Shown: positions 26,061 through 34,502 of the stretch, one piece after another
Position numbering within the stretch: the stretch's first letter is position 1
Layout: every line of letters begins with the position of its first letter
Source of the DNA: Gloeocapsa sp. UFS-A4-WI-NPMV-4B04
Lineage (GTDB): Bacteria; Cyanobacteriota; Cyanobacteriia; Cyanobacteriales; Chroococcidiopsidaceae
DNA length: 39,439 nt
Reading direction: 5' to 3'
NCBI GenBank assembly: GCA_019359535.1
Contig: JAHHHE010000025.1
Coordinates: 1-39,439, forward strand
Position numbers and translations under genes: made by a program
The notes under the pieces: model-generated
What the model was told of the DNA's origin: nothing
The model's input: only the letters and a program-made list of their open reading frames with translations
The model's database searches: none

Positions 26061-26517
26061 AGCTTAGTCGAATCTAAAAATAGGTTGATAATGTTAGCCG
26101 CTTTTCATCTCACCTTTTTCAGCTAGGTGCGATCATGAGCGGTATTGTTGGTACTTACAATCATAGTACCGTGTATTACAGAGAAACTCTTGCTTGAGGA
26201 GTATGTAGCATTACTTAAGTGTCTTCCTGTAATACCATTGGGAGGCAATTAGTAAACCAAGTATGGTATGTACTTGATAACTAATATTAGTATTAGTAAA
26301 AATACTAATTAAGTAATCTAAATATTTATATGCTGTTATAAAAAAATGTATTTATTGTTTTAAAACAATATAAATAGCGTATTCAATGTAGTAAAAAAAA
26401 CAAACCTTATTAACAGTTAATTCTGAGATTATTATTTAAGAATGAGTGCTTTTTTTAAACCCATTACCTATCATTTTAATAACAAGTATTGGGATTAAGC
26501 ATTTAAAAAAATTGATT
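26061..26517. other. Divergent spacer mutS2 / small membrane protein
   Basis: About 460 bp, very AT-rich from 26280 onward. A 20-codon frame from ATG 26134 is too short to support. I see only short, weak inverted repeats (for example ATACCAT near 26233 with ATGGTAT near 26264). Confidence 0.45.
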
Positions 26518-26835
26518 ATGAAACACTTTGTTTCCATTGCTATAGTCATATCGAGTGTGCTATTAGTTCTTACTTCTATCTATCTGCCTGTAACAATCTA
26601 TAGTCAAGCCCAGTTAGCTGAGGTTAAGTTAGGTTTAGTTTTGCCATTTGTAGTACAAACTCAATATATAAACCCTCCATTATTTCCTTGGCAAACAAGT
26701 ATTCGCTCTATTTGGGAAAATCCAACGCAGGTTCTGTGGCCACAATTTTTTCTTGATGTGCTGATTGTCTTTGGAGGAGTGAGCCTAGTTTTTAAATTTT
26801 TCAAAGCAAGATTTCTAAGCATGAGCAGGCATTAG
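26518..26835 (+). CDS. Small two-helix membrane protein, 105 aa
   Basis: Unrecognised family. The product has a hydrophobic N-terminal helix (about 4-28, SIAIVISSVLLVLTSIYLPV), a central loop with YINPPLFPWQTS and ENPTQVLWPQF, and a second helix (about 79-97). The open frame extends 24 codons upstream to 26446 but the ATG at 26518 gives a more natural N-terminus beginning MKHFVSIAI. The conserved-looking WQTS/NPTQ loop suggests a real gene. It stands alone between the mutS2 promoter region and guaB3. Confidence 0.6.
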   Translation: MKHFVSIAIVISSVLLVLTSIYLPVTIYSQAQLAEVKLGLVLPFVVQTQYINPPLFPWQTSIRSIWENPTQVLWPQFFLDVLIVFGGVSLVFKFFKARFLSMSRH

Positions 26836-27057
26836 TTAGACTTGCATATTTACTTTCCTTAAATTCAGGCTGCTAGCTGTCTGGGTTTTATTTTTTGTAA
26901 GTTAAGGATTTGCTCTAGGCTTCACATTATTGAGCCACAACTGGATAACGAATTGACCCTAAAAGTCACTTGGCGATCAGTGCGTCGTAGCGTGAGACAG
27001 ATCCTCCCTAGAATTTGATACGCTAGCTTAAATAGCTTTGGGAACGAGTAGAGAAGA

Positions 27058-28221
27058 GTGGATATTCAAATTGGGCGAGGTAAGACAGCTCGCAGAGCTT
27101 ACGGTATAGATGAGATTGCCCTAGTACCAGGAACTAGGACACTTGATCCCAGCATAGCCGATACCAGTTGGCGCATTGGCGGCATTGAGCGAGAAATTCC
27201 AATCATTGCTAGTGCAATGGATGGAGTAGTGGATGTGCGGATGGCTGTTCTTCTGTCGCAGTTAGGAGCATTAGGCGTACTTAATTTAGAGGGCATCCAA
27301 ACTCGCTACGCTGATCCAACTCCGATTTTAGAACGCATCAGTTCGGTAGGAAAAGATGAATTTGTTGGGCTGATGCAAGAATTGTATGCCGAACCAATTA
27401 AACAAGAATTAATTGAGCAACGGGTTAACGAAATTAAGCAACAAGGCGGAATTGCGGCAGTTAGCGCCACTCCAGCAGCAGCAATGAAGTACGGTGCAAT
27501 AGCGGCAAAAGCTGGCGCTGACTTGTTCTTTGTCCAAGCAACAGTAGTTTCGACGGCTCACTTGTCGCCAAGTTCAATAACACCGCTCGATTTGGCTGAA
27601 TTTTGCCGCGAGATGCCGATTCCAGTAGTGTTAGGCAATTGTGTGACTTACGAAGTTACGTTGAATTTAATGAAGGCGGGAGCTGCCGGAGTGCTAGTAG
27701 GAATTGGGCCAGGAGCGGCTTGTACGTCTAGGGGTGTATTGGGTGTGGGTGTACCGCAAGCAACTGCGATCGCTGATTGTGCTGCTGCTCGTGATGATTA
27801 CTATCAAGAGACTGGTAACTATGTTCCTGTTATTGCCGATGGCGGTTTAATTACTGGTGGCGATATTTGTAAGTGTATTGCTTGTGGTGCAGATGGCGTG
27901 ATGATTGGTTCACCGTTTGCCAGAGCCGAAGAAGCGCCAGGACGTGGCTATCATTGGGGCATGGCGACACCTAGCCCAGTTTTACCTCGTGGTACTCGGA
28001 TTCGGGTCGGCACGACGGGTACTTGTGAGCAAATTATACGAGGACCAGCGCTGCTTGATGATGGTACTCATAACCTTTTGGGAGCGTTAAAAACAAGTAT
28101 GGGAACTTTGGGAGCCAAGGACATCAAAGAAATGCAGCAAGTTGAAGTTGTAATTGCTCCCTCATTATTGACTGAAGGCAAGGTTTATCAAAAAGCACAG
28201 CACTTAGGAATGGGCAAGTAG
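27058..28221 (+). CDS. guaB3: GuaB3, IMP dehydrogenase-related GMP reductase-type enzyme
   Basis: A TIM-barrel purine enzyme of the IMPDH/GMPR superfamily. The 387 residues have no CBS domains. Seen: ALVPGTRTLDPS at the start, the ASAMDGVVDV loop, the catalytic cysteine loop GPGAACTSRG (Cys about 222) and ADGGLITGGDICK. Work on the cyanobacterial GuaB3 family reported GMP reductase activity, returning GMP to IMP; I rely on that for the function. The start is GTG: an in-frame TAG lies three codons upstream and RGKTARRAYGIDEIALVPG is the family N-terminus. Yfr1 and trxA follow, as in many cyanobacteria. Confidence 0.92.
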   Translation: MDIQIGRGKTARRAYGIDEIALVPGTRTLDPSIADTSWRIGGIEREIPIIASAMDGVVDVRMAVLLSQLGALGVLNLEGIQTRYADPTPILERISSVGKDEFVGLMQELYAEPIKQELIEQRVNEIKQQGGIAAVSATPAAAMKYGAIAAKAGADLFFVQATVVSTAHLSPSSITPLDLAEFCREMPIPVVLGNCVTYEVTLNLMKAGAAGVLVGIGPGAACTSRGVLGVGVPQATAIADCAAARDDYYQETGNYVPVIADGGLITGGDICKCIACGADGVMIGSPFARAEEAPGRGYHWGMATPSPVLPRGTRIRVGTTGTCEQIIRGPALLDDGTHNLLGALKTSMGTLGAKDIKEMQQVEVVIAPSLLTEGKVYQKAQHLGMGK

Positions 28222-28253
28222 ATTTACTTAAACTACTTTTCTTTTTGCCAATC

Positions 28254-28280
28254 CTTGAGTTGTCACTGAAAAAACTCAAG
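28254..28280 (+). terminator. Stem-loop downstream of guaB3
   Basis: CTTGAGTT (28254-28261) pairs with AACTCAAG (28273-28280) around an 11-nt loop, 33 bp past the guaB3 stop. No T-run follows, so the terminator call is weak. It separates guaB3 from Yfr1. Confidence 0.4.
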
Positions 28281-28300
28281 AGGTCGCTTACAATATAAAA

Positions 28301-28372
28301 AGCGGAGACGCATGTTTCCGTTCACTCCTCACACCACATTCCGCCCGAACTACTGTTTGGGCGGTTCCTTAT
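28301..28372 (+). ncRNA. yfr1: Small regulatory RNA Yfr1
   Basis: The cyanobacterial sRNA Yfr1 is recognised by three parts in order: a 5' hairpin CGGAGAC-GCAT-GTTTCCG (28303-28320), the hallmark unpaired motif ACTCCTCACAC (28324-28334), and a 3' terminator hairpin CCGCCCGAAC-TACT-GTTTGGGCGG (28341-28364) followed by TTCCTTAT. In many cyanobacteria yfr1 sits between guaB and trxA, exactly as here. Yfr1 pairs with mRNA leaders, for example of porin genes, through the C-rich motif. A TACAAT box (28289-28294) is placed for a start near 28301. Exact ends are inferred. Confidence 0.93.
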
Positions 28373-28519
28373 ATCTAGGATATCTATCAGCGCCATTGCA
28401 GCATCACTGCTAGCTAAAATCTGTCTAAATGTAGACTCTTTAAAGGCAGGAACGCTGGTTTTTACTATGGTAGAATTTTCAGCAAAGTAAGCAACAATAC
28501 AACAAAGGATTTCCAGGCA

Positions 28520-28843
28520 ATGTCACCAGCCGCACAAGTTACAGATTCTACATTTCAGCAAGAAGTACTTGACAGTGAAGTTCCAGTTTTGGTTGACTTT
28601 TGGGCTCCCTGGTGCGGCCCCTGTCGGATGGTAGCTCCTGTTGTAGAGGAAATCGCCCAGCAGTACGACGGTCAAGTTAAGGTAGTTAAACTTAATACAG
28701 ATGAAAACCCTAATGTTGCTAGCCAGTATGGTATCCGCAGCATTCCCACGTTGATGATTTTTAAAGGTGGACAACGAGTTGATATGGTTGTCGGCGCAGT
28801 ACCCAAAACTACTCTGTCTAATACTTTGGAAAAGTATCTTTAA
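28520..28843 (+). CDS. trxA: Thioredoxin
   Basis: Disulfide reductase of 107 residues, a single thioredoxin domain with active site WCGPC (Cys 32 and 35), [12 protein letters not shown] context and cis-proline IPTLMIF. It is an m-type housekeeping thioredoxin reduced by thioredoxin reductases and used by many light-regulated enzymes. A TAGAAT box at 28471-28476 may be its -10 element, independent of Yfr1. A terminator hairpin lies about 125 bp after the stop. Confidence 0.97.
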   Translation: MSPAAQVTDSTFQQEVLDSEVPVLVDFWAPWCGPCRMVAPVVEEIAQQYDGQVKVVKLNTDENPNVASQYGIRSIPTLMIFKGGQRVDMVVGAVPKTTLSNTLEKYL

Positions 28844-28968
28844 AGCTGAATGATTTGTAAACCATTTTTGAACAGCTAAATTTGGGATAGCTCAAATTAA
28901 ATATTTGTGAAAAACCCAACTGAATTAACTTAATCAGCTTTTCCAGTTGAAATTCACTATCTAAAAGC

Positions 28969-29003
28969 AGCACCTTGAAAATTTAACTAGAGGTGCTTTT
29001 CTA
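28969..29003 (+). terminator. Terminator-like hairpin after trxA
   Basis: AGCACCT (28969-28975) pairs with AGGTGCT (28991-28997) around a 15-nt loop, followed by TTTCTATCTT. The rest of the 349-bp spacer up to 29192 shows no gene; it should contain the promoter of the LOG gene. Confidence 0.6.
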
Positions 29004-29192
29004 TCTTCTTAAAAAAGTGCCTATATCTAGAAATTAGGTAGAATCAGCAGTAATCAGCCTACTGCGATAAATTTCAACATATCTCGTAGGGTCATATAGA
29101 TGTGCGCCCATACAATGATATTGTCCACCTCAACTTACTGCGGGGAATATTTAATTTCCTTCAGGGCTTAAATAATATGTGCGGCAGCACTC

Positions 29193-30263
29193 ATGACATT
29201 TGAACCTAATTTGAATAATATAGAATCTCTCAAAGTAGATATCGCTGACTTAATTGAGCAGCTACCAGATTTAAAACACCAAAGATTAATTCAGCAGGCA
29301 ATGGCTACAATTGTACGTCTTGCTAGCAGTGAAATAGACCGCTTAGACTGGAAGATTTTGTCAGCATCTTTGGCAGATATGGAACAAGGCTTCCAACTAT
29401 TTTATAAATATCAGCACGTTCGTAAAGTAACGATCTTTGGTTCAGCTCGCACGCCTCCAGAAGCTTCAGAATATCTGATGGCGGCTGATTTTGCGCGCTG
29501 TGTAACCAAGCTGGGATTTATGGTGATGACAGGGGCTGGTGGCGGTATTATGCAGGCTGGTAATGAAGGCGCTGGACGAGAACAGTCTTTTGGATTGAAT
29601 ATCCAGCTACCGTTTGAGCAAGAGGCAAATCAATTTATTGTTGGCGATCCAAAATTGATTAACTTCAAGTATTTCTTCACTCGCAAGCTGTTTCTATTGC
29701 GAGAAAGTGATGCGGTAGCATTATTCCCTGGTGGTTTTGGAACGCAAGATGAAGCCTTTGAGTGCATGACATTAAGTCAAACGGGTAAGTTTGGTCCAGT
29801 ACCTCTAGTTTTAATTGATCGCCCTGGTGGAGATTACTGGAAAGATTGGAGTGATTACATTTATAAACATTTGGTACAACAAGGCCTAATTAGTCCAGAC
29901 GATCCTAGTCTTTACACCATCACAGATAATCTAGATGTCGCTTGCAATGCAATCACCCGTTTTTACCAGGTTTATCACTCTAGCCGTTACGTTGGTGATC
30001 AGTTAGTGATTCGCCTGAAAACTGATTTATCTGATGCCAATGTTGAACAGTTGAATACTAACTTCAGCGATATTGTGGTTAAAGGGCGGATAGAGAAAAG
30101 TCAGGCATTACCTCAAGAAGCTCAAGACGAAACAGCTGTTGGACTACCCCGCCTCGTTTTTTACTTCAATCAGCGAGACTTAGGGCGCTTGTACCAAATG
30201 ATTGCTGCAATTAATGATTTGGGTACGCCCTCACCAGCAGCAGCACATCCAGAGCGCAAGTAG
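29193..30263 (+). CDS. LOG-family protein (lysine decarboxylase-like Rossmann fold)
   Basis: A 356-residue cytosolic protein with the LOG fold in its central part: VTIFGSARTPP, GFMVMTGAGGGIMQAGNEGAG and the hallmark PGGFGTQDE (about 179-187). Short LOG proteins release cytokinin-type bases from nucleotides; larger members such as PpnN cleave purine/pyrimidine monophosphates. This one is longer, with an N-terminal helical part (1-85) and a C-terminal domain (about 265-356) typical of cyanobacterial members; its substrate is unknown. 'Lysine decarboxylase' is a historical misname. The start context GCAGCACTCATGAC is shared with pilB. Confidence 0.88.
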   Translation: MTFEPNLNNIESLKVDIADLIEQLPDLKHQRLIQQAMATIVRLASSEIDRLDWKILSASLADMEQGFQLFYKYQHVRKVTIFGSARTPPEASEYLMAADFARCVTKLGFMVMTGAGGGIMQAGNEGAGREQSFGLNIQLPFEQEANQFIVGDPKLINFKYFFTRKLFLLRESDAVALFPGGFGTQDEAFECMTLSQTGKFGPVPLVLIDRPGGDYWKDWSDYIYKHLVQQGLISPDDPSLYTITDNLDVACNAITRFYQVYHSSRYVGDQLVIRLKTDLSDANVEQLNTNFSDIVVKGRIEKSQALPQEAQDETAVGLPRLVFYFNQRDLGRLYQMIAAINDLGTPSPAAAHPERK

Positions 30264-30457
30264 GGATGCGTGGCTAACTTTTGTGTTAGAGGATAGAGGA
30301 CAAGTTAAACGCTATTCTCTTCGCCTCAACAAGCGCAACTTTGCGGTGTAAAGAGAGGGCTTAAGAGCAAGGTTTACATCCATCCTAATTTGAGTTTGAA
30401 ATTTAATCACGTGCTATCTAAGACAGACTTAGACTATTTCAGTTGCAATCTTAATAG

Positions 30458-30482
30458 TTAAACAAGATACAATTTTGTTTAA
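30458..30482. promoter_or_regulatory. Operator-like palindrome TTAAACAA-N9-TTGTTTAA
   Basis: A perfect 8-bp inverted repeat with 9-bp spacer, 21 bp before the ATG of the 65-aa gene. The spacer contains ATACAAT, which could be a -10 box, so a bound dimer would block transcription. Also possible as a leader hairpin. Confidence 0.4.
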
Positions 30483-30503
30483 GGTGAATTCAACTCAGAA
30501 TTT

Positions 30504-30701
30504 ATGTACTCAGAAGATCATTCATCGACACCTAACGAGAATCAATCAGACTCCGAGCCAATACCAATGTTACAGCGCTCAACTGTCCATCCCGACAGTC
30601 TGAAATTTATGGATATGGCTAAAGACTTGCTTGCTAATCCTCAAATCAAACAAGCGATCGAAGGTGAACAGCAAAGACCAAAAGATAGTAATTACAGCTA
30701 G
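30504..30701 (+). CDS. Small hypothetical protein, 65 aa
   Basis: Unrecognised. The N-terminal half is hydrophilic and disordered-looking (rich in Ser, Asn, Glu, Pro); the second half has a likely amphipathic helix (DSLKFMDMAKDLLANPQIKQAIE). No membrane segment or cysteine. The ATG at 30504 has no strong ribosome site, but a palindrome with -10-like sequence lies just upstream. It lies between the LOG gene and pepA, convergent with pepA. Confidence 0.55.
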   Translation: MYSEDHSSTPNENQSDSEPIPMLQRSTVHPDSLKFMDMAKDLLANPQIKQAIEGEQQRPKDSNYS

Positions 30702-30807
30702 CTACCAACCGCAAAGCGGCAAGACACTAAGATAAATTAAAACTTCTTTTGTGCCTTACTGTCTTTGCGGTTCAAAAAATAATTGTGGATTCAGCTAGTT
30801 TTTCTAT

Positions 30808-32364
30808 TTAGCTGATCTCACTCATTACCCAGTTGACCAAAGTGCGAACTCCGTAACCCGTAGCGCCAGCAGGGTTATAGCCATTTTCTTTGTCTGTCCA
30901 AACTGGACCAGCAATGTCGATGTGCGCCCAAGGAGTTTCTTTGACGAACTCTTTGAGAAAAAGTGCAGCTGTAATTGAACCACCAGGACGCGGCCCTGTG
31001 TTTTTCATGTCGGCGATGGGAGATTTAAGCCCGTCAAAGTATTTTTCTTCCATCGGCATCCGCCAAATCTTTTCGCCAACTCTTTCAGCAGCTTGGACTA
31101 ACTGGTTAGCGACGGCATCATCGTTACTCCATAAGCCAGCGATATCGTCACCAAGGGCAATGACGCAAGCGCCTGTAAGAGTAGCTAAATCAACGATCGC
31201 ATCTACACCCAGTTTTTCGGCAAATACTAAGGCATCTGCTAGGGTTAACCGACCTTCAGCGTCGGTATTGTTAACTTCAATCGTCTTACCATTAGAAGCT
31301 GTGAGAATGTCACCCGGGTGCATAGCGCGGCCGCTAATCATGTTTTCAGTTACAGCACTGATAAAGTGAACCTCGACATCTGGCTTAATTTGCGCGATCG
31401 CTTTGGCGGCTCCCAAAGTTGCTGCTGCACCACCCATGTCTATTTTCATGGTTTCTATGCCACTGCCAGCGCCTTTAACATTAAGTCCGCCTGAGTCGAA
31501 GGTTAAGCCTTTACCGATAATTGCTAGCTTACGTCGTGCTGTACCTTCTGGTGTGTAGGTCAGGTGAATAAATTTTGGCGGCAGATCAGACGCTTGGGCA
31601 ACACCTAAGAAAGCACCCATGCCTAGTTGTTCGCATTCTTCGCGTTCTAGGATTTTCAGTTGCAGTCCGTGTTCAGATGCGATCGCAATTGCAGTTTCAG
31701 CCATCGTAATTGGCGTTACCCAATTCGGCGGGGCAGCGACGAGTTCGCGTGCCAAAATTACACCAGAAGCGATTTGTTTAGCTTTGGCGATTCCTTGCTC
31801 TTGATTCCCCAATCCCAGTAATTCAACTTGTTCAATACCAGAGCTTTTATCTTCTGGTTCAGATTTAAACCGATTGTCTTGAAATAAAGCCAGCTGTGCG
31901 CCTTCTGCGATCGCAGTTGCTGTTGCATCTGGGTCATTATTCCACGTCGGCAAGCTAATTCCCAGCGTTTTGCACTTCTCTTTTTTAGCTAGCCGCGCCA
32001 CAACCGCAGCCGCCCGTCGCCAGGTGTCTAGTTTTATGGTGTCTGGTTTTCCCAGTCCCACCAAGAAGATTTTGCGGACTGGGCTACCGCCGCCAACTCG
32101 TGTGACAGCGCTACTGCCTTCAGAGCCCTTAAATTCCGTTTCAACAATTAATTCATCTAAAATACCAGCAAATTTTTCATTCAGCTGGGTCAACTCGCCC
32201 GTCAATGGGGCATCTTCAAATTCAAAAAAACCAATTGCAAGGCCATCCCCAGTCCAGCTTAAAACTGGTGTATCAGTCGCTGTAATTTCCATCAGTTGTG
32301 GATTAAAGCTGCGGACTGACGGGGATACGTTCAATAGTGGCGTATCAGTCGCTTGAATTTCCAT
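30808..32364 (-). CDS. pepA: Leucyl aminopeptidase PepA (M17), with duplicated start
   Basis: Cytosolic bimetal aminopeptidase that removes N-terminal residues during peptide turnover. The C-terminal catalytic domain shows the M17 signature NTDAEGRL, metal-ligand region [16 protein letters not shown] and [13 protein letters not shown]. The N-terminus is odd: [11 protein letters not shown] (start 32364) is followed 24 codons later by [11 protein letters not shown] (start 32292), and the encoding DNA is nearly identical over 23 bp. The second copy runs into [13 protein letters not shown] as in relatives, so it is probably the ancestral start, giving 494 residues; from the first ATG it is 518. 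A TTG at 32406 is less likely. Confidence 0.94.
   Translation of the reverse strand: MEIQATDTPLLNVSPSVRSFNPQLMEITATDTPVLSWTGDGLAIGFFEFEDAPLTGELTQLNEKFAGILDELIVETEFKGSEGSSAVTRVGGGSPVRKIFLVGLGKPDTIKLDTWRRAAAVVARLAKKEKCKTLGISLPTWNNDPDATATAIAEGAQLALFQDNRFKSEPEDKSSGIEQVELLGLGNQEQGIAKAKQIASGVILARELVAAPPNWVTPITMAETAIAIASEHGLQLKILEREECEQLGMGAFLGVAQASDLPPKFIHLTYTPEGTARRKLAIIGKGLTFDSGGLNVKGAGSGIETMKIDMGGAAATLGAAKAIAQIKPDVEVHFISAVTENMISGRAMHPGDILTASNGKTIEVNNTDAEGRLTLADALVFAEKLGVDAIVDLATLTGACVIALGDDIAGLWSNDDAVANQLVQAAERVGEKIWRMPMEEKYFDGLKSPIADMKNTGPRPGGSITAALFLKEFVKETPWAHIDIAGPVWTDKENGYNPAGATGYGVRTLVNWVMSEIS
32270..32364. repeat. Partial direct duplication at the pepA start
   Basis: The segments 32270-32292 and 32342-32364 agree at 21 of 23 positions and each ends with an in-frame ATG of pepA on the minus strand. 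The offset is 72 bp, a multiple of three, so the frame is kept. Similarity fades beyond about 30 bp. Confidence 0.85.
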
Positions 32365-32558
32365 CCGTTTATTCTGCTTAATGCTTCTTGTACCAGTATC
32401 TATCAAAATTTCCAGCTACGTTTGGAAACTAATTTCTACAGCAGTTAAGCAGTTGAGTTGAGACAGTAGTTCTCAGCCGCTAGATAAGCCCGAACTGCGT
32501 CTGGGACAATGCCAATCGCTTCATAAGTTCAATTCTCGTCAAGCGCCCTCTGGGGGCG
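32365..32558. other. pepA upstream spacer
   Basis: With locus C this is part of a 500-bp stretch without a protein gene between pepA and tRNA-Arg. It should hold the pepA promoter on the minus strand. I see no clear box pair. Confidence 0.4.
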
Positions 32559-32785
32559 GTGAGTAGTGAAAAGTGGGTAGTGAGTAGTCAAGACCCATAG
32601 ATAAATCGTCGTGATTGGGTAATAGACGTTTTTTCAGCTTAAATGCGGGCGGAAACCTCCTGCAACGCTGCCATGTCTATCGGGCTACGCTTCTTGTACA
32701 CAATTTTTTTCTCTTCCATAACTAAAATAATGGTGCTTTAAACCATTATCTTCGGTACAGTTTTCCACTACTCACTACTCACTGT
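32559..32785. repeat. Opposed GTGAGTA heptamer arrays, locus C
   Basis: Left arm 32559-32589 (GTGAGTAGTG, then GTGGGTAGTGAGTAGT-like) and right arm 32766-32784 (CACTACTCACTACTCACT). The core is about 175 bp. It contains a hairpin ATAATGGT/ACCATTAT (about 32728-32750). A GC hairpin CGCCC-TCTG-GGGGCG lies just before the left arm. Confidence 0.75.
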
Positions 32786-32865
32786 TCCGTAGGGACTGGT
32801 CACGTTAGATTTCACTTTGGACTAATTATATTGTTGATTTCCATACCATTACGGAAAAAATTTAG

Positions 32866-32938
32866 CCCCGCCGGAGGGATTTGAACCCCCGTAGTACAAC
32901 TTAGAAGGTTGTTGCCTCATCCACTCGGCCACGGCAGG
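32866..32938 (-). tRNA. trnR-UCU: tRNA-Arg(UCU)
   Basis: A complete 73-nt cloverleaf on the minus strand: acceptor CCTGCCG/CGGCGGG, D stem GCC/GGC, anticodon stem ACAAC/GTTGT with loop CTTCTAA (anticodon TCT, reading AGA), 5-nt variable loop, T stem with TTCAAAT loop, and discriminator G. CCA is not encoded, as is common in cyanobacteria. It is a lone tRNA between pepA and a divergent HTH gene. Confidence 0.96.
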
Positions 32939-33369
32939 ATAATAAACTATTGAGCTAGACAGAACATAACTTCACCATCTAGATGAGTTATAGGCAAGTT
33001 TCTATTATGCCTGAGCTTATATTATCAAAGTTTTATCTGTTTCTTCTAGCATTTCAAACTTTTATGGTATAAAAGCTCGGCTTCCTTGCTGATAGTTTCT
33101 TAGTGTTAATTATCGCTACAATGGCTACTAGGCTAACATTTTTCCTAGCCTTAGTAAATAATTACGGTAGAGTTTTCACTCTACGTTGTATCTTATGTAA
33201 TTGAACTACATTAAAAGTTACATTGAAGCCTAGCGAACTAGAGCGCTGAAATATATATTACCAGTGTTCAAAAAAATCTTGTTGACTGTTGGCGTTGCTC
33301 TAGAATATGACATATCAAGCCGTTCTCCCTACCAAGGTAGGCAGAAACGGGCTTATAAAAAACTGTGCT
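32939..33369. other. Spacer with two consecutive hairpins upstream of the HTH gene
   Basis: Two stem-loops follow each other on the plus strand: ACTAGGCTA/TAGCCT-T-AGT (33127-33155, one bulged base) and GTAGAGT-TTTC-ACTCTAC (33167-33184). Neither ends in a T-run. The open frame of the HTH gene reaches back to ATG 33307, but I prefer 33370 as start. No other gene is seen. Confidence 0.4.
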
Positions 33370-34419
33370 ATGACTGTAAAAAAACTATCGGATTCTGACA
33401 AGCAAGAAATACTTAACTTATACCGACACACCGGAGAAACAACTTCAACTCTGGCTGAACGTTATGGTGTCAGTAATTCGACGATTAGCCGCTTCCTAAA
33501 AAGTACACTCCAAGAGGAGGAGTACGAATCGCTGATTCAACAAAAGCGGGCGGCGCGAACCTCAACTGGAGAGACTACGCAAACACCACTCTTTAGTGAA
33601 CTAGCGCTAAGTGAACCAGAACCAGAAGTCTTGATTGCTGAAGCGTTAGTAGTAGAAACAAAAGTAGTAGAGGAGGCTTCTCCAGCTATTGTGTCTAAAC
33701 GGTTGAGACAGCGTACCGTCTCCAAACCGGAAAAAATGCCTGCAAGTGCAGAACAACTCCAACTCTTAGATACTCCTAGCGATCTGGAGGCTAGCAGTAC
33801 AACTTCGCCTAATCAAGATATAGACGAGCTAGATCACGATGAGATTGAAGAAGTTAGCGTGGAAGTTGAGCCTGTCAATCAACCTAAACGCATTAATCGT
33901 CCTATCTCTGTAGCAGATAGCATATCCAGTTCGTTAGAAGAGGCTGCAAATGCAGAAGCTAACACTCTAGCAGCTCAAATGCTAGGCGAAGACTTGCTAG
34001 ACGATTCAGAAGAATTGGCGGATTTAGAAGATGATGAGGAAGATGAAGATGAGGAGGATGTAGCAGAAACGCCTAAAATCAAAAGGCGAGTACCATCTGA
34101 AATTTTGGTTCAAGTCTTGCCGTTGTCTGAAGCAAATCTACCCAAAACTTGCTATTTAGTAATAGATCGGGCATCAGAGTTAATTACACGGCCACTTAGA
34201 GATTTTGGCGATTTGGGTCAAATTCCTTCTCAAGAAGATCAGCAGAAAACGCTGCCAGTGTTTGATAATCACCGTGTAGCGAGGCGATTTTCAACTAAAC
34301 GCGATCGCGTCATTAAAGTTCCTGATAGCAGGATGCTGCAAAAGGCTCGTTCTCATTTGCAAGCCAAAGGAATTACACGGCTATTGGTTGATGGTCAGGT
34401 TTATTCGTTATCAAGATAA
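33370..34419 (+). CDS. HTH-domain protein with acidic linker
   Basis: A 349-residue protein. The N-terminal helix-turn-helix (about 4-45, KKLSDSDKQEILNLYR then TLAERYGVSNSTISRFLK) resembles the DNA-binding heads of transposases and Hin-like recombinases, which leads to transposase labels, but there is no catalytic DDE or Ser-recombinase domain. A long Glu/Asp/Ser-rich linker follows, with a highly acidic run about 208-234, then a basic, conserved-looking C-terminal domain (about 240-349). I read it as a host DNA-binding protein. I chose the ATG at 33370, directly before the HTH, over one 21 codons upstream. The target is unknown. Confidence 0.75.
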   Translation: MTVKKLSDSDKQEILNLYRHTGETTSTLAERYGVSNSTISRFLKSTLQEEEYESLIQQKRAARTSTGETTQTPLFSELALSEPEPEVLIAEALVVETKVVEEASPAIVSKRLRQRTVSKPEKMPASAEQLQLLDTPSDLEASSTTSPNQDIDELDHDEIEEVSVEVEPVNQPKRINRPISVADSISSSLEEAANAEANTLAAQMLGEDLLDDSEELADLEDDEEDEDEEDVAETPKIKRRVPSEILVQVLPLSEANLPKTCYLVIDRASELITRPLRDFGDLGQIPSQEDQQKTLPVFDNHRVARRFSTKRDRVIKVPDSRMLQKARSHLQAKGITRLLVDGQVYSLSR

Positions 34420-34502
34420 GAACGTACTGTTAATTTTGCGTCATCCACAGGAGCCAGGACAAATCTGGCTGTTAATTTTTTACTTACGGCTAAGGTAATT
34501 TA

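Noticed and set aside
30890-31369. 159-codon frame antisense to pepA
   Set aside because: Fully overlaps the catalytic domain of pepA; no independent evidence for a gene.
33370-34419. Active transposase
   Set aside because: Only the HTH head resembles a transposase; there is no DDE domain, no inverted repeats and no target duplication.
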